Assembly (NCBI RefSeq): GCF_000196175.1
Contig: NC_005363.1
Span: 2,790,001 to 2,854,000 of the forward strand
DNA length: 64,000 nt
Reading direction: 5' to 3'
From: Bdellovibrio bacteriovorus HD100
Lineage (GTDB): Bacteria > Bdellovibrionota > Bdellovibrionia > Bdellovibrionales > Bdellovibrionaceae
The position numbers and the translations under genes are program-made. This document shows, in pieces, positions 17,499 to 25,917 of this stretch; position 1 is the first letter of the stretch; each line of letters opens with the position of its first letter. The notes beneath the pieces were generated by a model. It had not been told where the DNA came from, ran no database searches, and was given only the letters and a program-made list of their open reading frames with translations.

Positions 17499-18282
17499 AA
17501 GACTGTGGAGCGTACTGAAGGACACCGTCCAGCAGATGCGCGATGGCGAGCTGCAACTGGTGGCCGCCTCCCTGTCTTTTTCAACCGCTCTGGCCCTGGT
17601 CCCTTTCATCGCCGTTGTTCTGGCGACCTTTCAGTCCATCGGGGGCCTTGAGGCCTTTTACCCTAAAGTCGAAGCTTTGTTGCTTTCCAATATGAAGGAA
17701 GCTGCCGGCAGCGGTTTCACGAAAATGATGAAAGTCGTTTTAAAGAATGTGAACGCCGGCAAACTTGGAACTGCGGGTGCCGTGTTCCTGTTCATCACAT
17801 CCATCCGTCTGATCCATGACATGGAAGTCGGCATTCACCGCGTGTGGAACCAGCGTAACACCAGACCCTTTTACAAGCGCCTGATCTATCATTGGGGCCT
17901 TGTCCTGGCGATCCCCGTGTTCCTTGCGATCTATGTGGGCTTTACTTCCTTGGAGCAGTTTCAGTTCGTTCACCGCGTGATTCCAGCAACAGTTTCAAAC
18001 TCTCTGGTGCTGGTTGGGACTCTGTTCCTGGTTTACAAAATGGTGCCGGATGTGCGCGTACGCGCCAAGGCGGCGTTCATCAGCTCATTGTTAGCCTCTG
18101 TGACCCTGTTCGGAGTTCACAAAGGCTACGTGCTTCTGGCTAAAAAGTTCTTTGCTTACAACAAGCTTTACGGCTCATTCGCGGCCCTGCCCCTGTTACT
18201 GCTATGGATTCTGACCTTGTGGTACGTGATTCTGGGCGGCGTCGCTTTGTGCGCCAGCCTGCAAAAGCGTCACGTGGCCTAA
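17437..18282 (+). CDS. YihY/virulence factor BrkB family membrane protein
   Basis: 281 residues from ATG 17437 (62-base overlap with the MBL gene; a TTG at about 17470 behind AAGGAAA is an alternative start). The N-terminal MRDGELQLVAASLSFSTALALVPF is the YihY/BrkB hallmark. Six or so membrane helices follow, with VFLFITSIRLIHDMEVGIHRVWN and a C-terminal YGSFAALPLLLLWILTLWYVIL. Formerly called RNase BN, but the family is a transporter-like membrane protein of unsettled function. Last gene of the sigma-54 regulator operon. Confidence 0.9.
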   Translation: MLLRSKDKETTLPLKRDFGFKRLWSVLKDTVQQMRDGELQLVAASLSFSTALALVPFIAVVLATFQSIGGLEAFYPKVEALLLSNMKEAAGSGFTKMMKVVLKNVNAGKLGTAGAVFLFITSIRLIHDMEVGIHRVWNQRNTRPFYKRLIYHWGLVLAIPVFLAIYVGFTSLEQFQFVHRVIPATVSNSLVLVGTLFLVYKMVPDVRVRAKAAFISSLLASVTLFGVHKGYVLLAKKFFAYNKLYGSFAALPLLLLWILTLWYVILGGVALCASLQKRHVA

Positions 18283-18395
18283 GGGAAATCCCCGCCCCAC
18301 AATGAAACAGCCACGCGATAGTTCATTTTTCTTTGCGAACGCAAAATGGAAAGTGCGGTATTAAGGCCACCTCAAAAGGCACCGAAATCTAGACC

Positions 18396-19361
18396 ATGAA
18401 AGATCACCCGTGGAAACTGCTGAAGAAGTCAGATGGAAACACTCTGATCACGGTTCTGATAGGGCTGGGGCTGACGACTTTGATCGCCTTGAGTTTGGCT
18501 GATGTTTTCGCAGGCGCCTTTAAAACAAACAGGTCCATCACCCAAGCTGTTGAGGCCGAGCAGATTACAAATCTAATTCAATTATCGATGTCAAAGAAAG
18601 AGGCCTGTGAACAAGCCCTGTTACTGGATGCCGCCGGAACTCCACTTCCCTCGCGCACAGTCACTGAGATCAAAAGTTCCTTTTCTTTGACGGATTTAAG
18701 AATTCCCCAGGCCAGCGGCGGCAGTGTTTCGTTAGTTAAATCCCTGACGGATGCCGACTGCCAGCTGCCGCAGAATGCGGGGGCATGCAATGGAACCGTC
18801 GTTTCTAAAATCGAAGTTCGTCCCAAAAAAGATCCTGCAGGCAATGATATTTCTTCTATATCAAGTGACTTTCTAATTGGTGAGATTGCCGTGACCTATC
18901 GCAAGACCGGAGCCGTCACCGGAGCCTCAACCCTTACCCGTACCATCCCAATAGGCTTCAACGTAGACCCAGCCACTCAAAAAATCATTTCTTGTCAGGC
19001 CGGAGGTGGATCTACCACCGTGCAAATTCCGGGGGCCAATCAACCCACCAACTCCAACCCCAAACGTCGATGTGCAGCTGCTATTTACGCCGATCGTCCT
19101 TGGGCAAAAGAAAGATTATATTGTAAAACGCGTTGGGGTGGCGTTGCGGTGCTTTCCTGGGCTGGCGATAATTTAAAGGGACTGTCTAATTCGATTGCTT
19201 ATTCCTCTCCGCATGGGGATAAACCGATGACTATCATTTACGATTCCTCGAGCGGGGCATTTCGGGATGCTCAGTGGGCCGATGATGGAGATGCTGAATC
19301 CTGCGTGGGAAAAAACTTAAAGGAAGTCGCTGTGGATGCAGAAAATCAGTGTGTGGATTAA
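18396..19361 (+). CDS. Type IV pilin-like / pseudopilin-like exported protein
   Basis: 321 residues. The N-terminus has a short basic leader ending in Gly14, then NTLITVLIGLGLTTLIALSL, the prepilin-peptidase pattern with one long hydrophobic helix. The conserved Glu5 of mature major pilins is Thr here, as in some minor pseudopilins. The ectodomain (40-321) has paired cysteines (CEQALL, CQLPQNAGAC, CQAG, CVGK) and no family I recognise. No pilus assembly gene is adjacent. Could be a minor pilin or secretion pseudopilin carrying a large globular domain. Confidence 0.7.
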   Translation: MKDHPWKLLKKSDGNTLITVLIGLGLTTLIALSLADVFAGAFKTNRSITQAVEAEQITNLIQLSMSKKEACEQALLLDAAGTPLPSRTVTEIKSSFSLTDLRIPQASGGSVSLVKSLTDADCQLPQNAGACNGTVVSKIEVRPKKDPAGNDISSISSDFLIGEIAVTYRKTGAVTGASTLTRTIPIGFNVDPATQKIISCQAGGGSTTVQIPGANQPTNSNPKRRCAAAIYADRPWAKERLYCKTRWGGVAVLSWAGDNLKGLSNSIAYSSPHGDKPMTIIYDSSSGAFRDAQWADDGDAESCVGKNLKEVAVDAENQCVD

Positions 19362-19529
19362 ACTCGTCAACCCGGCCCAATATCCACATTTATCCATGTG
19401 CGCCCTAATTTCATCCGAAAACCTTGTTAAAATACGCAGATCCTAGTCTGGTCGCCAGGGGCTGGGTTGAATATTCTAAAAAAGAAGACTTGGAGCCACT
19501 GAGTTCACCCAATTTGAAAGGGGGCTTTT

Positions 19530-20093
19530 ATGGCGCGCATACTCATCGTCTACGAATCAAAATACGGTCAAACAGAAAAAATCTCTCGCTTCATTGCCGA
19601 TAAAATGAAAGCTCGCGGACACAGTGTGGACCTTCTGGAGGCTCACGCCAAGAGCACAGACCTGTCTCACTATCGAACTATCATTGTCGGAGGCCCCGTC
19701 TATGCCAATGGCTATCCTCGGGCTTTAAGCAAATGGGTAAGAAATCATTCCGGTGATTTAAATATCAAACCGACTGCGTTCTTTTCGGTTTGTTTGGGGG
19801 TTATGCAGAAGGATCAAACCGTCCAAAGAAGTGAAGCCAGAATCGTGCAAGGCTTCTTCCGCAAAACAAATTGGCTGCCAAAGAAGTGGGCGATCTTTGC
19901 CGGAGCGCTGAATTATTCGCGCTACGGATGGTTCACAAAAAGAATCATGCACACCATCGCGAAACGATCTGGCGCTGACACGGATTGGAACCGGGACTAC
20001 GAATACACAGATTGGAAAGAGGTTTCCCAATTTGCCGACGATGTTCTCGCAATACAAAACGAAGAACCCATGAATATGAATCTCGTATTTTAA
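19530..20093 (+). CDS. HemG-like flavodoxin-domain protein
   Basis: 187 residues. The start ARILIVYESKYGQTEKISRFIA is the FMN-phosphate loop of flavodoxins; GGPVYANGYPRALSKWV and FFSVCLGVMQKD are typical of menaquinone-dependent protoporphyrinogen IX dehydrogenase HemG and its relatives, as is WAIFAGALNYSRYGWFTKRIM. It probably oxidises protoporphyrinogen or acts as a general flavodoxin-like reductase. GAAAGGGGGC precedes ATG 19530. Single gene, followed by the tRNA on the opposite strand. Confidence 0.82.
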   Translation: MARILIVYESKYGQTEKISRFIADKMKARGHSVDLLEAHAKSTDLSHYRTIIVGGPVYANGYPRALSKWVRNHSGDLNIKPTAFFSVCLGVMQKDQTVQRSEARIVQGFFRKTNWLPKKWAIFAGALNYSRYGWFTKRIMHTIAKRSGADTDWNRDYEYTDWKEVSQFADDVLAIQNEEPMNMNLVF

Positions 20094-20117
20094 TACAGGA
20101 AGCTGAGATGATGAAAA

Positions 20118-20194
20118 TGGTGATTCCGGTACGACTCGAACGTACGACCCTCTCCTTAGAAGGGAGATGCTCTATCCAGCTGAGCTACGGAACC
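20118..20194 (-). tRNA. tRNA-Arg (anticodon UCU)
   Basis: The minus strand folds into a complete cloverleaf of 77 nt: acceptor GGTTCCG with CGGAATC (one G-U pair), D arm with AGCTCAGCTGGATAGAGC, anticodon stem TCTCC/GGAGA with loop CTTCTAA (anticodon TCT), T arm containing GTTCGAGTC, and an encoded CCA end at 20118. Loop position 34-36 gives Arg, codons AGA/AGG. A good promoter lies 26 bases upstream. Confidence 0.97.
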
Positions 20195-20219
20195 ACGGTC
20201 TCACTTGAAGTGAGGTTCC

Positions 20220-20248
20220 TTTATAGGGGTTTTACCCCGTGTTTTCAA
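20220..20248 (-). promoter_or_regulatory. Sigma-70-type promoter of the tRNA-Arg gene
   Basis: On the minus strand TTGAAA (20248-20243), a 17-base spacer and TATAAA (20225-20220) lie about 26 bases before the tRNA 5' end. The spacer contains a GGGG...CCCC inverted repeat. Confidence 0.75.
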
Positions 20249-20385
20249 GCACTTCTTTGGGCTTTCGGACTGTGGGGAATACTTTCCCCCCATCCAACAA
20301 GGCCCGACAAGGGCTTTGCGCTAATTTCTAATTTTATAGAAATATCAATAGCTTAAGCCAAAACCCAAGAATTCTTCTTTTCTGA

Positions 20386-21612
20386 TCAGCGAGCCGCCAA
20401 CAGACAGATTTTTTCCGCCAGTTCATAGGACTTCACAAAGGAAGGAATTGGCAGGAACTCGTATTTGGAGTGAAAATTCAAAGCGCCGGTGAAGAAATTC
20501 GGAGTCAAAATTCCCTTCGCGGAAAGTGCCGCCCCATCCGTCCCGCCACGCATGGGGATGACTTTGGGTTCTACGCCGATTTCCTTTAGTCCCGCAAAAA
20601 TCAGATCAATCGCACGGCGGTCCTCGCCGATCGCTGAACTGATATTGCTGTAGGTGTCGGTGATCTTCAGTTGCACCCGGGCTGTCGGGTACTTGGCTTG
20701 AATCGATTCCGTGGCCTTTTGCATCTGCTCTTTTCGTCTCGCAAACGAGTTCAGATCGAAGTCCCGAATGGATGCCGTCAGTTTGGCTTCCTGTTGAGTC
20801 GCCATCATCCCGTTAAACCAGATATACCCCTCACGACCGGCGGTGTTTTCCGGCGTTTCAGCTCGATCAAAAAGTCCCATAAAATCCTGAGCCATCAGAA
20901 TCGGATTTACCAGAACACCTTTGGCCGACATCGGATGAGCGGTCACTCCGGTGAAAGTCATGTCAGCCGTCGCGGCGTTGAAGTTTTCATAAACCACCTC
21001 ACCCAATTCACAGCAATCAATGGTGTAGGCAAAGTCCACATCAAACCGGGACAGATCCATTGCTTTAGCCCCCAGCAGGCCAATTTCTTCATCGGGCACA
21101 AAGGCCACCACGATGTCGCCATACTGCTGGTCCTTACGCAGGTTCGCCAGCAAGGTCATCACCACACTGACGGCGGCTTTGTTGTCAGCCCCCAGAACAC
21201 TGGTGCCATCGCTGAAGATAATGTCCTGCCCCTGGTACGGAAGAATCTCGGGGTGTTCAGAAACTTTAAGATAGATGTTCTCTTTTTTATTCAGACAAAC
21301 ATCTTCGCCGGTGAATTTCAGAATCTGCGGATGAATATGCGGGCTCAGTCCAACATCCACGGTGTCAATATGAGTTATGAAACCGATGCGCGGGCCGCCC
21401 TTTTTGGTTCCCGGCTTCACGGCTGTGACTGTGGCTTTTTGATCAACCACAATATTCTGCAAACCAAGGTCTTTCAGTTCCTGCGCAAGAAGTTCCGCAA
21501 GCTTTTGCTGCCCCGGAGTGCTGGGCAAAACCAGGGCATTGTCATCACTTTGTGAGCTGACTGCCAGATAACGAAAGAAACGATCGACCAGTTGTTTTTC
21601 AATTTGTTTCAT
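20386..21612 (-). CDS. pepT: Peptidase T (tripeptide aminopeptidase)
   Basis: 408 residues from ATG 21612, the usual PepT length; the frame reads on to 21756 but lacks homology-like sequence there. M20 zinc-peptidase motifs are in order: GFITHIDTVDV (metal His and catalytic Asp), VLGADNKAAVSV (bridging Asp), VPDEEIGLLGA (catalytic Glu and metal Glu), YTIDCCELGEV (metal Asp), and GGTDGAALSAKG near the C-terminus. It releases N-terminal residues from tripeptides in the cytoplasm, useful to an organism living on digested prey protein. Divergent from the beta-trefoil gene. Confidence 0.95.
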   Translation of the reverse strand: MKQIEKQLVDRFFRYLAVSSQSDDNALVLPSTPGQQKLAELLAQELKDLGLQNIVVDQKATVTAVKPGTKKGGPRIGFITHIDTVDVGLSPHIHPQILKFTGEDVCLNKKENIYLKVSEHPEILPYQGQDIIFSDGTSVLGADNKAAVSVVMTLLANLRKDQQYGDIVVAFVPDEEIGLLGAKAMDLSRFDVDFAYTIDCCELGEVVYENFNAATADMTFTGVTAHPMSAKGVLVNPILMAQDFMGLFDRAETPENTAGREGYIWFNGMMATQQEAKLTASIRDFDLNSFARRKEQMQKATESIQAKYPTARVQLKITDTYSNISSAIGEDRRAIDLIFAGLKEIGVEPKVIPMRGGTDGAALSAKGILTPNFFTGALNFHSKYEFLPIPSFVKSYELAEKICLLAAR

Positions 21613-21746
21613 ATGCCGCCATTTTGACACAGGACTCGACCGAGCCGAAGCATTATCTCGACATTTTCCCCAGGTAAATATTGAAACCCCGTTCGGCCTG
21701 CTATGAGCTAGAACCTGGCGGTCATGGATGACCCAAGGAGAAGCCA

Positions 21747-22247
21747 ATGAAAACAAAACTTATTCTTTCCGTGTTTTTGTTTGTGGGTATGGCGGCGACT
21801 TCAGCACAGGCCTGCAACGCCCCGATTTCATGTGTGATCAAAACTTATCTCGGTAACTATGTCACTGCCGTCGGTGGTGGTGGGCGCATTACCGACGTCA
21901 TTCACACCGATGCGACCAAGGTGGGCTCGTGGGAGCGCTTTACCCTGGTGGATTCGTGCGATGGCAGCTCTGTTATCAACTATGGAATCAAAACGTCCAA
22001 AGGCTATTACCTGACAGCGGTTGGAGGAGGCGGTCGCATCACTGATGTAATCCATTCCGACGCCACACAATTGCAGGCTTGGGAAAAGTTCAAGCTGATC
22101 TCATTGGGGTATGGAGCCTATGCGATTCAAACCATCTCGGGTCACTATGTGACAGCCGTGGGTGGTGGCGGACGAATCACCGACACAATACACACCGATG
22201 CCACCCAAATTAGAAACTGGGAAAAATTCCGCTTTATCTGCCAATAA
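21747..22247 (+). CDS. Secreted triple-repeat protein, beta-trefoil/fascin-like
   Basis: 166 residues. Signal peptide 1-22 (ending AQA), then a disulfide-sized CNAPISC, then three near-identical repeats of about 45 residues, each built as G-Y/H-Y-V/L-TAVGGGGRITD-x-IH-x-DAT then W-E-(K/R)-F. Three such units with a conserved core are what a beta-trefoil (fascin, actin-crosslinking or ricin-B-like) needs. It has no other domain. Likely a secreted carbohydrate- or protein-binding lectin-like protein. The next secreted gene starts 12 bp downstream, so the two are probably exported together. Confidence 0.8.
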   Translation: MKTKLILSVFLFVGMAATSAQACNAPISCVIKTYLGNYVTAVGGGGRITDVIHTDATKVGSWERFTLVDSCDGSSVINYGIKTSKGYYLTAVGGGGRITDVIHSDATQLQAWEKFKLISLGYGAYAIQTISGHYVTAVGGGGRITDTIHTDATQIRNWEKFRFICQ

Positions 22248-22259
22248 CGGAGCACCAGC

Positions 22260-23558
22260 ATGAAGTTGATTTTGATATTGATCACAATCGCCCTTCTCGG
22301 CTCACCGGGACAGGCGGCTGTCTGGACCGACACCAACCAATGGTCGGCAGAATGGGAAAACCAATACTCGGCCTGGGTGAAAAGTGAGTGGAACAGATAC
22401 TTCTTTTCACGCAGGCTTTTGCCCAACGGACAGGCCAATCCCTACTATGGCCTGCGCGTGGATTGCGCCGACGCTGTTTATTCCATGCGCTTGATCTTTG
22501 CGTATGAACACCGGCTGCCTTTTGTCATTAAGGATCCGACTTATTCCAGTTCGCGGATCTCAAACAAAATGAGCCGCTGGGACCGGCTGCGCGAAATCGA
22601 ACGCGTGCGCAGCTTCCTGCTTTATGTGCATGAAACCACCAGCACTCGGTCTTTGCCCGGGGACACCTATCCAGTTGCCATCAGTCGCAAGACGATCCGC
22701 TCTGGCGGGATTCTTGCGACCACCGCGGTCAACCACCACTCTTGGACCGTCAAAGAGATTCTGCCCGTCGGAGTTCCCTATCTTGTTTACAACTCGGTGG
22801 TAGGGTCCCACTCTGGATTCACAATGCAGGAAAGAAAGTCCTGGCCCAATGCCAACTGGGTCTTTGAAGGGAACTACAGTTCATCCAGCGGGGCGGGATT
22901 CCGCGCCTGGCGTCCGATTGCAAGCCTGAACCGACCGGTATGGGAAGTTCCGGGTTACAGCACCGAACAGTTCCAGATTTCATTGCAAAAATGGACGAAG
23001 ACTCTGCAGTCCCGTCTGGCCACCCAGCAAGAGGGTGACACCGAAATGGTCAGCCGCCTGGTTGACAACGTCTGCGTGGGCTTTAAAGACCGGGTTTCCT
23101 ATGTCAACGAAGCCCTGTCTTACAAACGCCAATACCCTTCTTGCATGTCGTATGAGGCCTTTGACATTTACTCCTCCCCCAGCCGGGATGAACGCATTTT
23201 CGATGATCTGATGCTGCTTAGACGCTCGTACAAGGAAATCCTGCAGCGCAATTCCGGCAGAGATCTGACATCTGAACAAAAGGACCAACTGGCAAAGATC
23301 TTTCCTTATATAAATCAAAGCCCCGCCAGCGAAGCCCGCCAGATGCCCGCTCAGAACATCACCGAAGATTCCGTCTGTGTGGTGAACTATCTTGCCAGTC
23401 GCAGTATGGATATGGCCGAATTCAAACGCCGGCTGTTTTTAGGCTGGCTTTCGAACAACCCCAATGAGCGCGGTGAATACCGCTGGGGCGTGCTGCGAGG
23501 CCCGTCGGATCACGCACGCTACTGTCCGTCCTGGGGTGGCTGGTCCCCGAGCCTGTGA
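22260..23558 (+). CDS. Secreted protein, possible NlpC/P60-like cysteine peptidase
   Basis: 432 residues with a clear signal peptide (1-19, ending QAA). A Cys69 in YYGLRVDCADAVY at the head of a helix and His159-His160 in GGILATTAVNHHSWTVKEI are spaced like the Cys...His pair of NlpC/P60 peptidases (DCSGF ... HVGIY). That is pattern reading by eye, so the family call is tentative. The C-terminal 230 residues have further Cys and no known domain. Co-transcribed with the beta-trefoil protein; together they might form a secreted wall-acting or prey-acting pair. Confidence 0.6.
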   Translation: MKLILILITIALLGSPGQAAVWTDTNQWSAEWENQYSAWVKSEWNRYFFSRRLLPNGQANPYYGLRVDCADAVYSMRLIFAYEHRLPFVIKDPTYSSSRISNKMSRWDRLREIERVRSFLLYVHETTSTRSLPGDTYPVAISRKTIRSGGILATTAVNHHSWTVKEILPVGVPYLVYNSVVGSHSGFTMQERKSWPNANWVFEGNYSSSSGAGFRAWRPIASLNRPVWEVPGYSTEQFQISLQKWTKTLQSRLATQQEGDTEMVSRLVDNVCVGFKDRVSYVNEALSYKRQYPSCMSYEAFDIYSSPSRDERIFDDLMLLRRSYKEILQRNSGRDLTSEQKDQLAKIFPYINQSPASEARQMPAQNITEDSVCVVNYLASRSMDMAEFKRRLFLGWLSNNPNERGEYRWGVLRGPSDHARYCPSWGGWSPSL

Positions 23559-23561
23559 CCG

Positions 23562-24374
23562 CTAACCTTTGACGGGGCCTTTGTGCAAATTGACGTTGAA
23601 TGAAATCACTTCGGTATTATAGCTGACATCGACTTCGTCCGCAGAGCGAATCGTCTGAAACAGCAGCTCAAGATGCGCCAGCAGGATATCACTTTGGCGC
23701 GGGGAGATTCGTTTGAAGAACGAACCGCGCTTGACTTTCTCCAGCTTAAAAAACGCCGCCCGTTCCTGGTCATAGACATCCAGCAGGGCGTAAATCTTTT
23801 TAATGGATTCCGTGCTGGCTTTGGGGAAGACAAACTCCGGGAAGGTCGCACTGAAAGCGCCGCCCTCTTCCATCAGCAGCTTTACGTCCTGCAAGTCCTG
23901 CAAAGCAGTCCCAAGATCCACAAAGCCATAGGCTTCGATCTGTGCTCTGGTCAATGGCGCCCGCGCCAAAGTCAGAAGCAAAAACAAAAAATAGTGATCG
24001 CGAGTCCTGCCCACTTTGGACACCTGTCGTTCGGTCAATTCCTGCTGGAAACCTTTTATGGAATTTTTTCCCGTGGCCCTGGACAACGGCCTCACTGCCG
24101 CATTCGGGGAAATAATACGGTCCATCTGCTTGGGGAAAAGCTCACGGCAATAGGCCGCAACCAATTCATCGCCATCCGCCTGAGGCAGCAATACCGCCAG
24201 TTGATTGATCACCTTGTCCGAAGGAGCAATCTGCCCGCCTTCGATCTTCATGTAATAGGAATAGTTGAAAACCAGGTCGGCCCGGCCCTCCAGGGCCATA
24301 TAGAAAGAACGGGCACTAAGATAGCCCATCTTTTTCCGGATTGATTTAAGGGTTCCACCGACTGTTTCAGCCAT
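23562..24374 (-). CDS. HTH-domain transcriptional regulator, unassigned family
   Basis: 270 residues from ATG 24374 (AAGAGAA upstream; the frame continues to 24449). Residues 1-75 look like a lambda-repressor-type helix-turn-helix (TLKSIRKKMGYLSARSFYMALEG, YYMKIEGGQIAPSDKVINQLAVLL). The remaining 190 residues are helical with a winged-helix-like TRAQIEAYGFVDLGTALQDL. This recalls the two-part regulators frequent in Bdellovibrio, but I cannot name the family. Ends 3 bp beyond the stop of the convergent secreted-peptidase-like gene. Confidence 0.7.
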   Translation of the reverse strand: MAETVGGTLKSIRKKMGYLSARSFYMALEGRADLVFNYSYYMKIEGGQIAPSDKVINQLAVLLPQADGDELVAAYCRELFPKQMDRIISPNAAVRPLSRATGKNSIKGFQQELTERQVSKVGRTRDHYFLFLLLTLARAPLTRAQIEAYGFVDLGTALQDLQDVKLLMEEGGAFSATFPEFVFPKASTESIKKIYALLDVYDQERAAFFKLEKVKRGSFFKRISPRQSDILLAHLELLFQTIRSADEVDVSYNTEVISFNVNLHKGPVKG

Positions 24375-24496
24375 GTTTCTCTTATCGGTAGAATGTCTAA
24401 AAATTTGAGAGATGCGCTGGCGTCTCATATTGAGATAGAAACTCAGCAATCAAAACGAACAGATCCCCGCGGGGATCCAATACATGGGGAATCACT

Positions 24497-24877
24497 ATGA
24501 AAAAGATGATGATTGCAATGGGGTTGCTGCTTTCTGCTCAAAATGTCTGGGCCTTGACTGACACCAAAGGGGTTCCATGTGAAGCCCGCGTGGCCCAGAT
24601 CACCAAGGCTTACTTCAATGTCGTGGACACCTCCAACCGCTTCGACTTTGTTGTGAGCAAAAAAGACAAGATCGAAGTGACATCCTATGATGTCATGACA
24701 CCGGGGTCCTACAATCAAGAGTATATTGCCGATCTGGTGATCAAGTTTGACCGCTCCAACTATCGTTCGCCGGAAAAAGATCAAAAAATCCGTCTTAAGC
24801 TGACCGGAGAATTCGACTGTGACTATCTCAAAGTCCGCAGTATCAAATCTCTGGGTGGCGTTGAGCGCGTCGACTGA
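24497..24877 (+). CDS. Small exported protein of unknown function
   Basis: 126 residues with a signal peptide (1-19, ending VWA) and two Cys in the mature part (VPCEAR and FDCDYLK), probably a disulfide. Beta-rich, no recognised domain. GGGGAATC precedes ATG 24497. Stands alone, divergent from the HTH regulator and followed by a terminator. Confidence 0.7.
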   Translation: MKKMMIAMGLLLSAQNVWALTDTKGVPCEARVAQITKAYFNVVDTSNRFDFVVSKKDKIEVTSYDVMTPGSYNQEYIADLVIKFDRSNYRSPEKDQKIRLKLTGEFDCDYLKVRSIKSLGGVERVD

Positions 24878-24890
24878 CCGAACATAAAAC

Positions 24891-24916
24891 AAGCCGGTTC
24901 CTGCGGGGGCCGGCTT
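24891..24916. terminator. Bidirectional hairpin between convergent genes
   Basis: AAGCCGG pairs with CCGGCTT around a 12-base loop, between the stops of the small exported protein (24877) and the LysR gene (24924). The T-tract is short (TTTAAT on the plus strand), so strength is uncertain. Confidence 0.6.
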
Positions 24917-24923
24917 TAATCCC

Positions 24924-25814
24924 TTACCAATTTTGCTTTTTTATCTCTGCCGACAGATAGTCAATGAACAGTCTCACTTGCGGAGCAATGAACTTTCGGT
25001 TGGTGAAAACGATATGCAGGCCGAATTCCGGCAAACTCCAATCAGACAGAACTTCGACCAGTCTCTTGGACTTAAGATGATCCTGCACCAGATACCTGGG
25101 CATCATTGTAATACCCAGATCCTGCGTGGCGGCCTCCAGCAACAAAAGTGTTTCGTTGGAACTGAAGGCGCTGGTGAACGAAAGCTCTTCTTGGCGGTCA
25201 CCTTTTCTTAAGGAAAGCTTTGAATTTTTAAAGTGATCGTGGGCCATCAGACGGTGCTTGCGCAGGTCTTCCACTTTGCGGGGGGTGCCTTTGGCTTTCA
25301 AATACTTGGGTGTGGCCACCAGACAGCTGTGACAGACTCCCAATTGCTTTGAGACAATTCCCGGATCCAGGCTGTTGGTGATGCGGATGGCGAAGTCCAC
25401 TTTCGATTCAATCAGATTGACCTGACGGTCGGTGACGACAAAATCAATCGAGATTTGAGGATAACGCTCCATGAACGGGGCAATCAGTTCGCGGTACTGT
25501 GACATAGCGAAGGAAACACTGGATGCGACACGAATCACACCTTTGGGTTCATCCAACGCAGATTTTGAGTTCACTTCGATATCAAAAGCGATGTCCTGAA
25601 TCTGCCGGCATTTTTCCAAGTACATTTCACCACTGGAAGTTAATGAGACGTTCCTTGTGGTTCTTTGCAACAAACTGGTGCCGACCCAGTCTTCCAAAAT
25701 CCCCACATAGCGCGTGACCATGGGCCGGGACATATTCAGATTGTCGGCCGCCTTGGTAAAGCTGCCCGTCTTGGCGACCTCTAAAAACACCTGTATTGCC
25801 GTTAATCTATCCAT
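24924..25814 (-). CDS. LysR family transcriptional regulator
   Basis: 296 residues. N-terminal winged helix: MDRLTAIQVFLEVAKTGSFTKAADNLNMS, the classic LysR recognition region (also RPMVTRYVGILEDWVGTSLLQR). A periplasmic-binding-like effector domain (90-296) follows. It is close in style to the DsdC/PtrR-like group common in proteobacteria. It is divergent from the NmrA oxidoreductase gene and has a T-N11-A palindrome directly at its own start, so it likely regulates itself and that gene. Confidence 0.93.
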   Translation of the reverse strand: MDRLTAIQVFLEVAKTGSFTKAADNLNMSRPMVTRYVGILEDWVGTSLLQRTTRNVSLTSSGEMYLEKCRQIQDIAFDIEVNSKSALDEPKGVIRVASSVSFAMSQYRELIAPFMERYPQISIDFVVTDRQVNLIESKVDFAIRITNSLDPGIVSKQLGVCHSCLVATPKYLKAKGTPRKVEDLRKHRLMAHDHFKNSKLSLRKGDRQEELSFTSAFSSNETLLLLEAATQDLGITMMPRYLVQDHLKSKRLVEVLSDWSLPEFGLHIVFTNRKFIAPQVRLFIDYLSAEIKKQNW

Positions 25815-25833
25815 TGTTTCAATATATGAAACA
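25815..25833. promoter_or_regulatory. Likely LysR operator (T-N11-A dyad)
   Basis: TGTTTCA-ATATA-TGAAACA is a perfect 7-bp inverted repeat with the T-N11-A core of LysR binding sites. It starts one base upstream of the lysR ATG, in the divergent intergenic region. Confidence 0.7.
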
Positions 25834-25917
25834 TTGTATTGCCAGCAAAGCTATTTATCTGAACAAATCAAGAAACTATACTGAGAACGTACCTAAACAC
25901 TTCCAAAGGGGTTTTCT

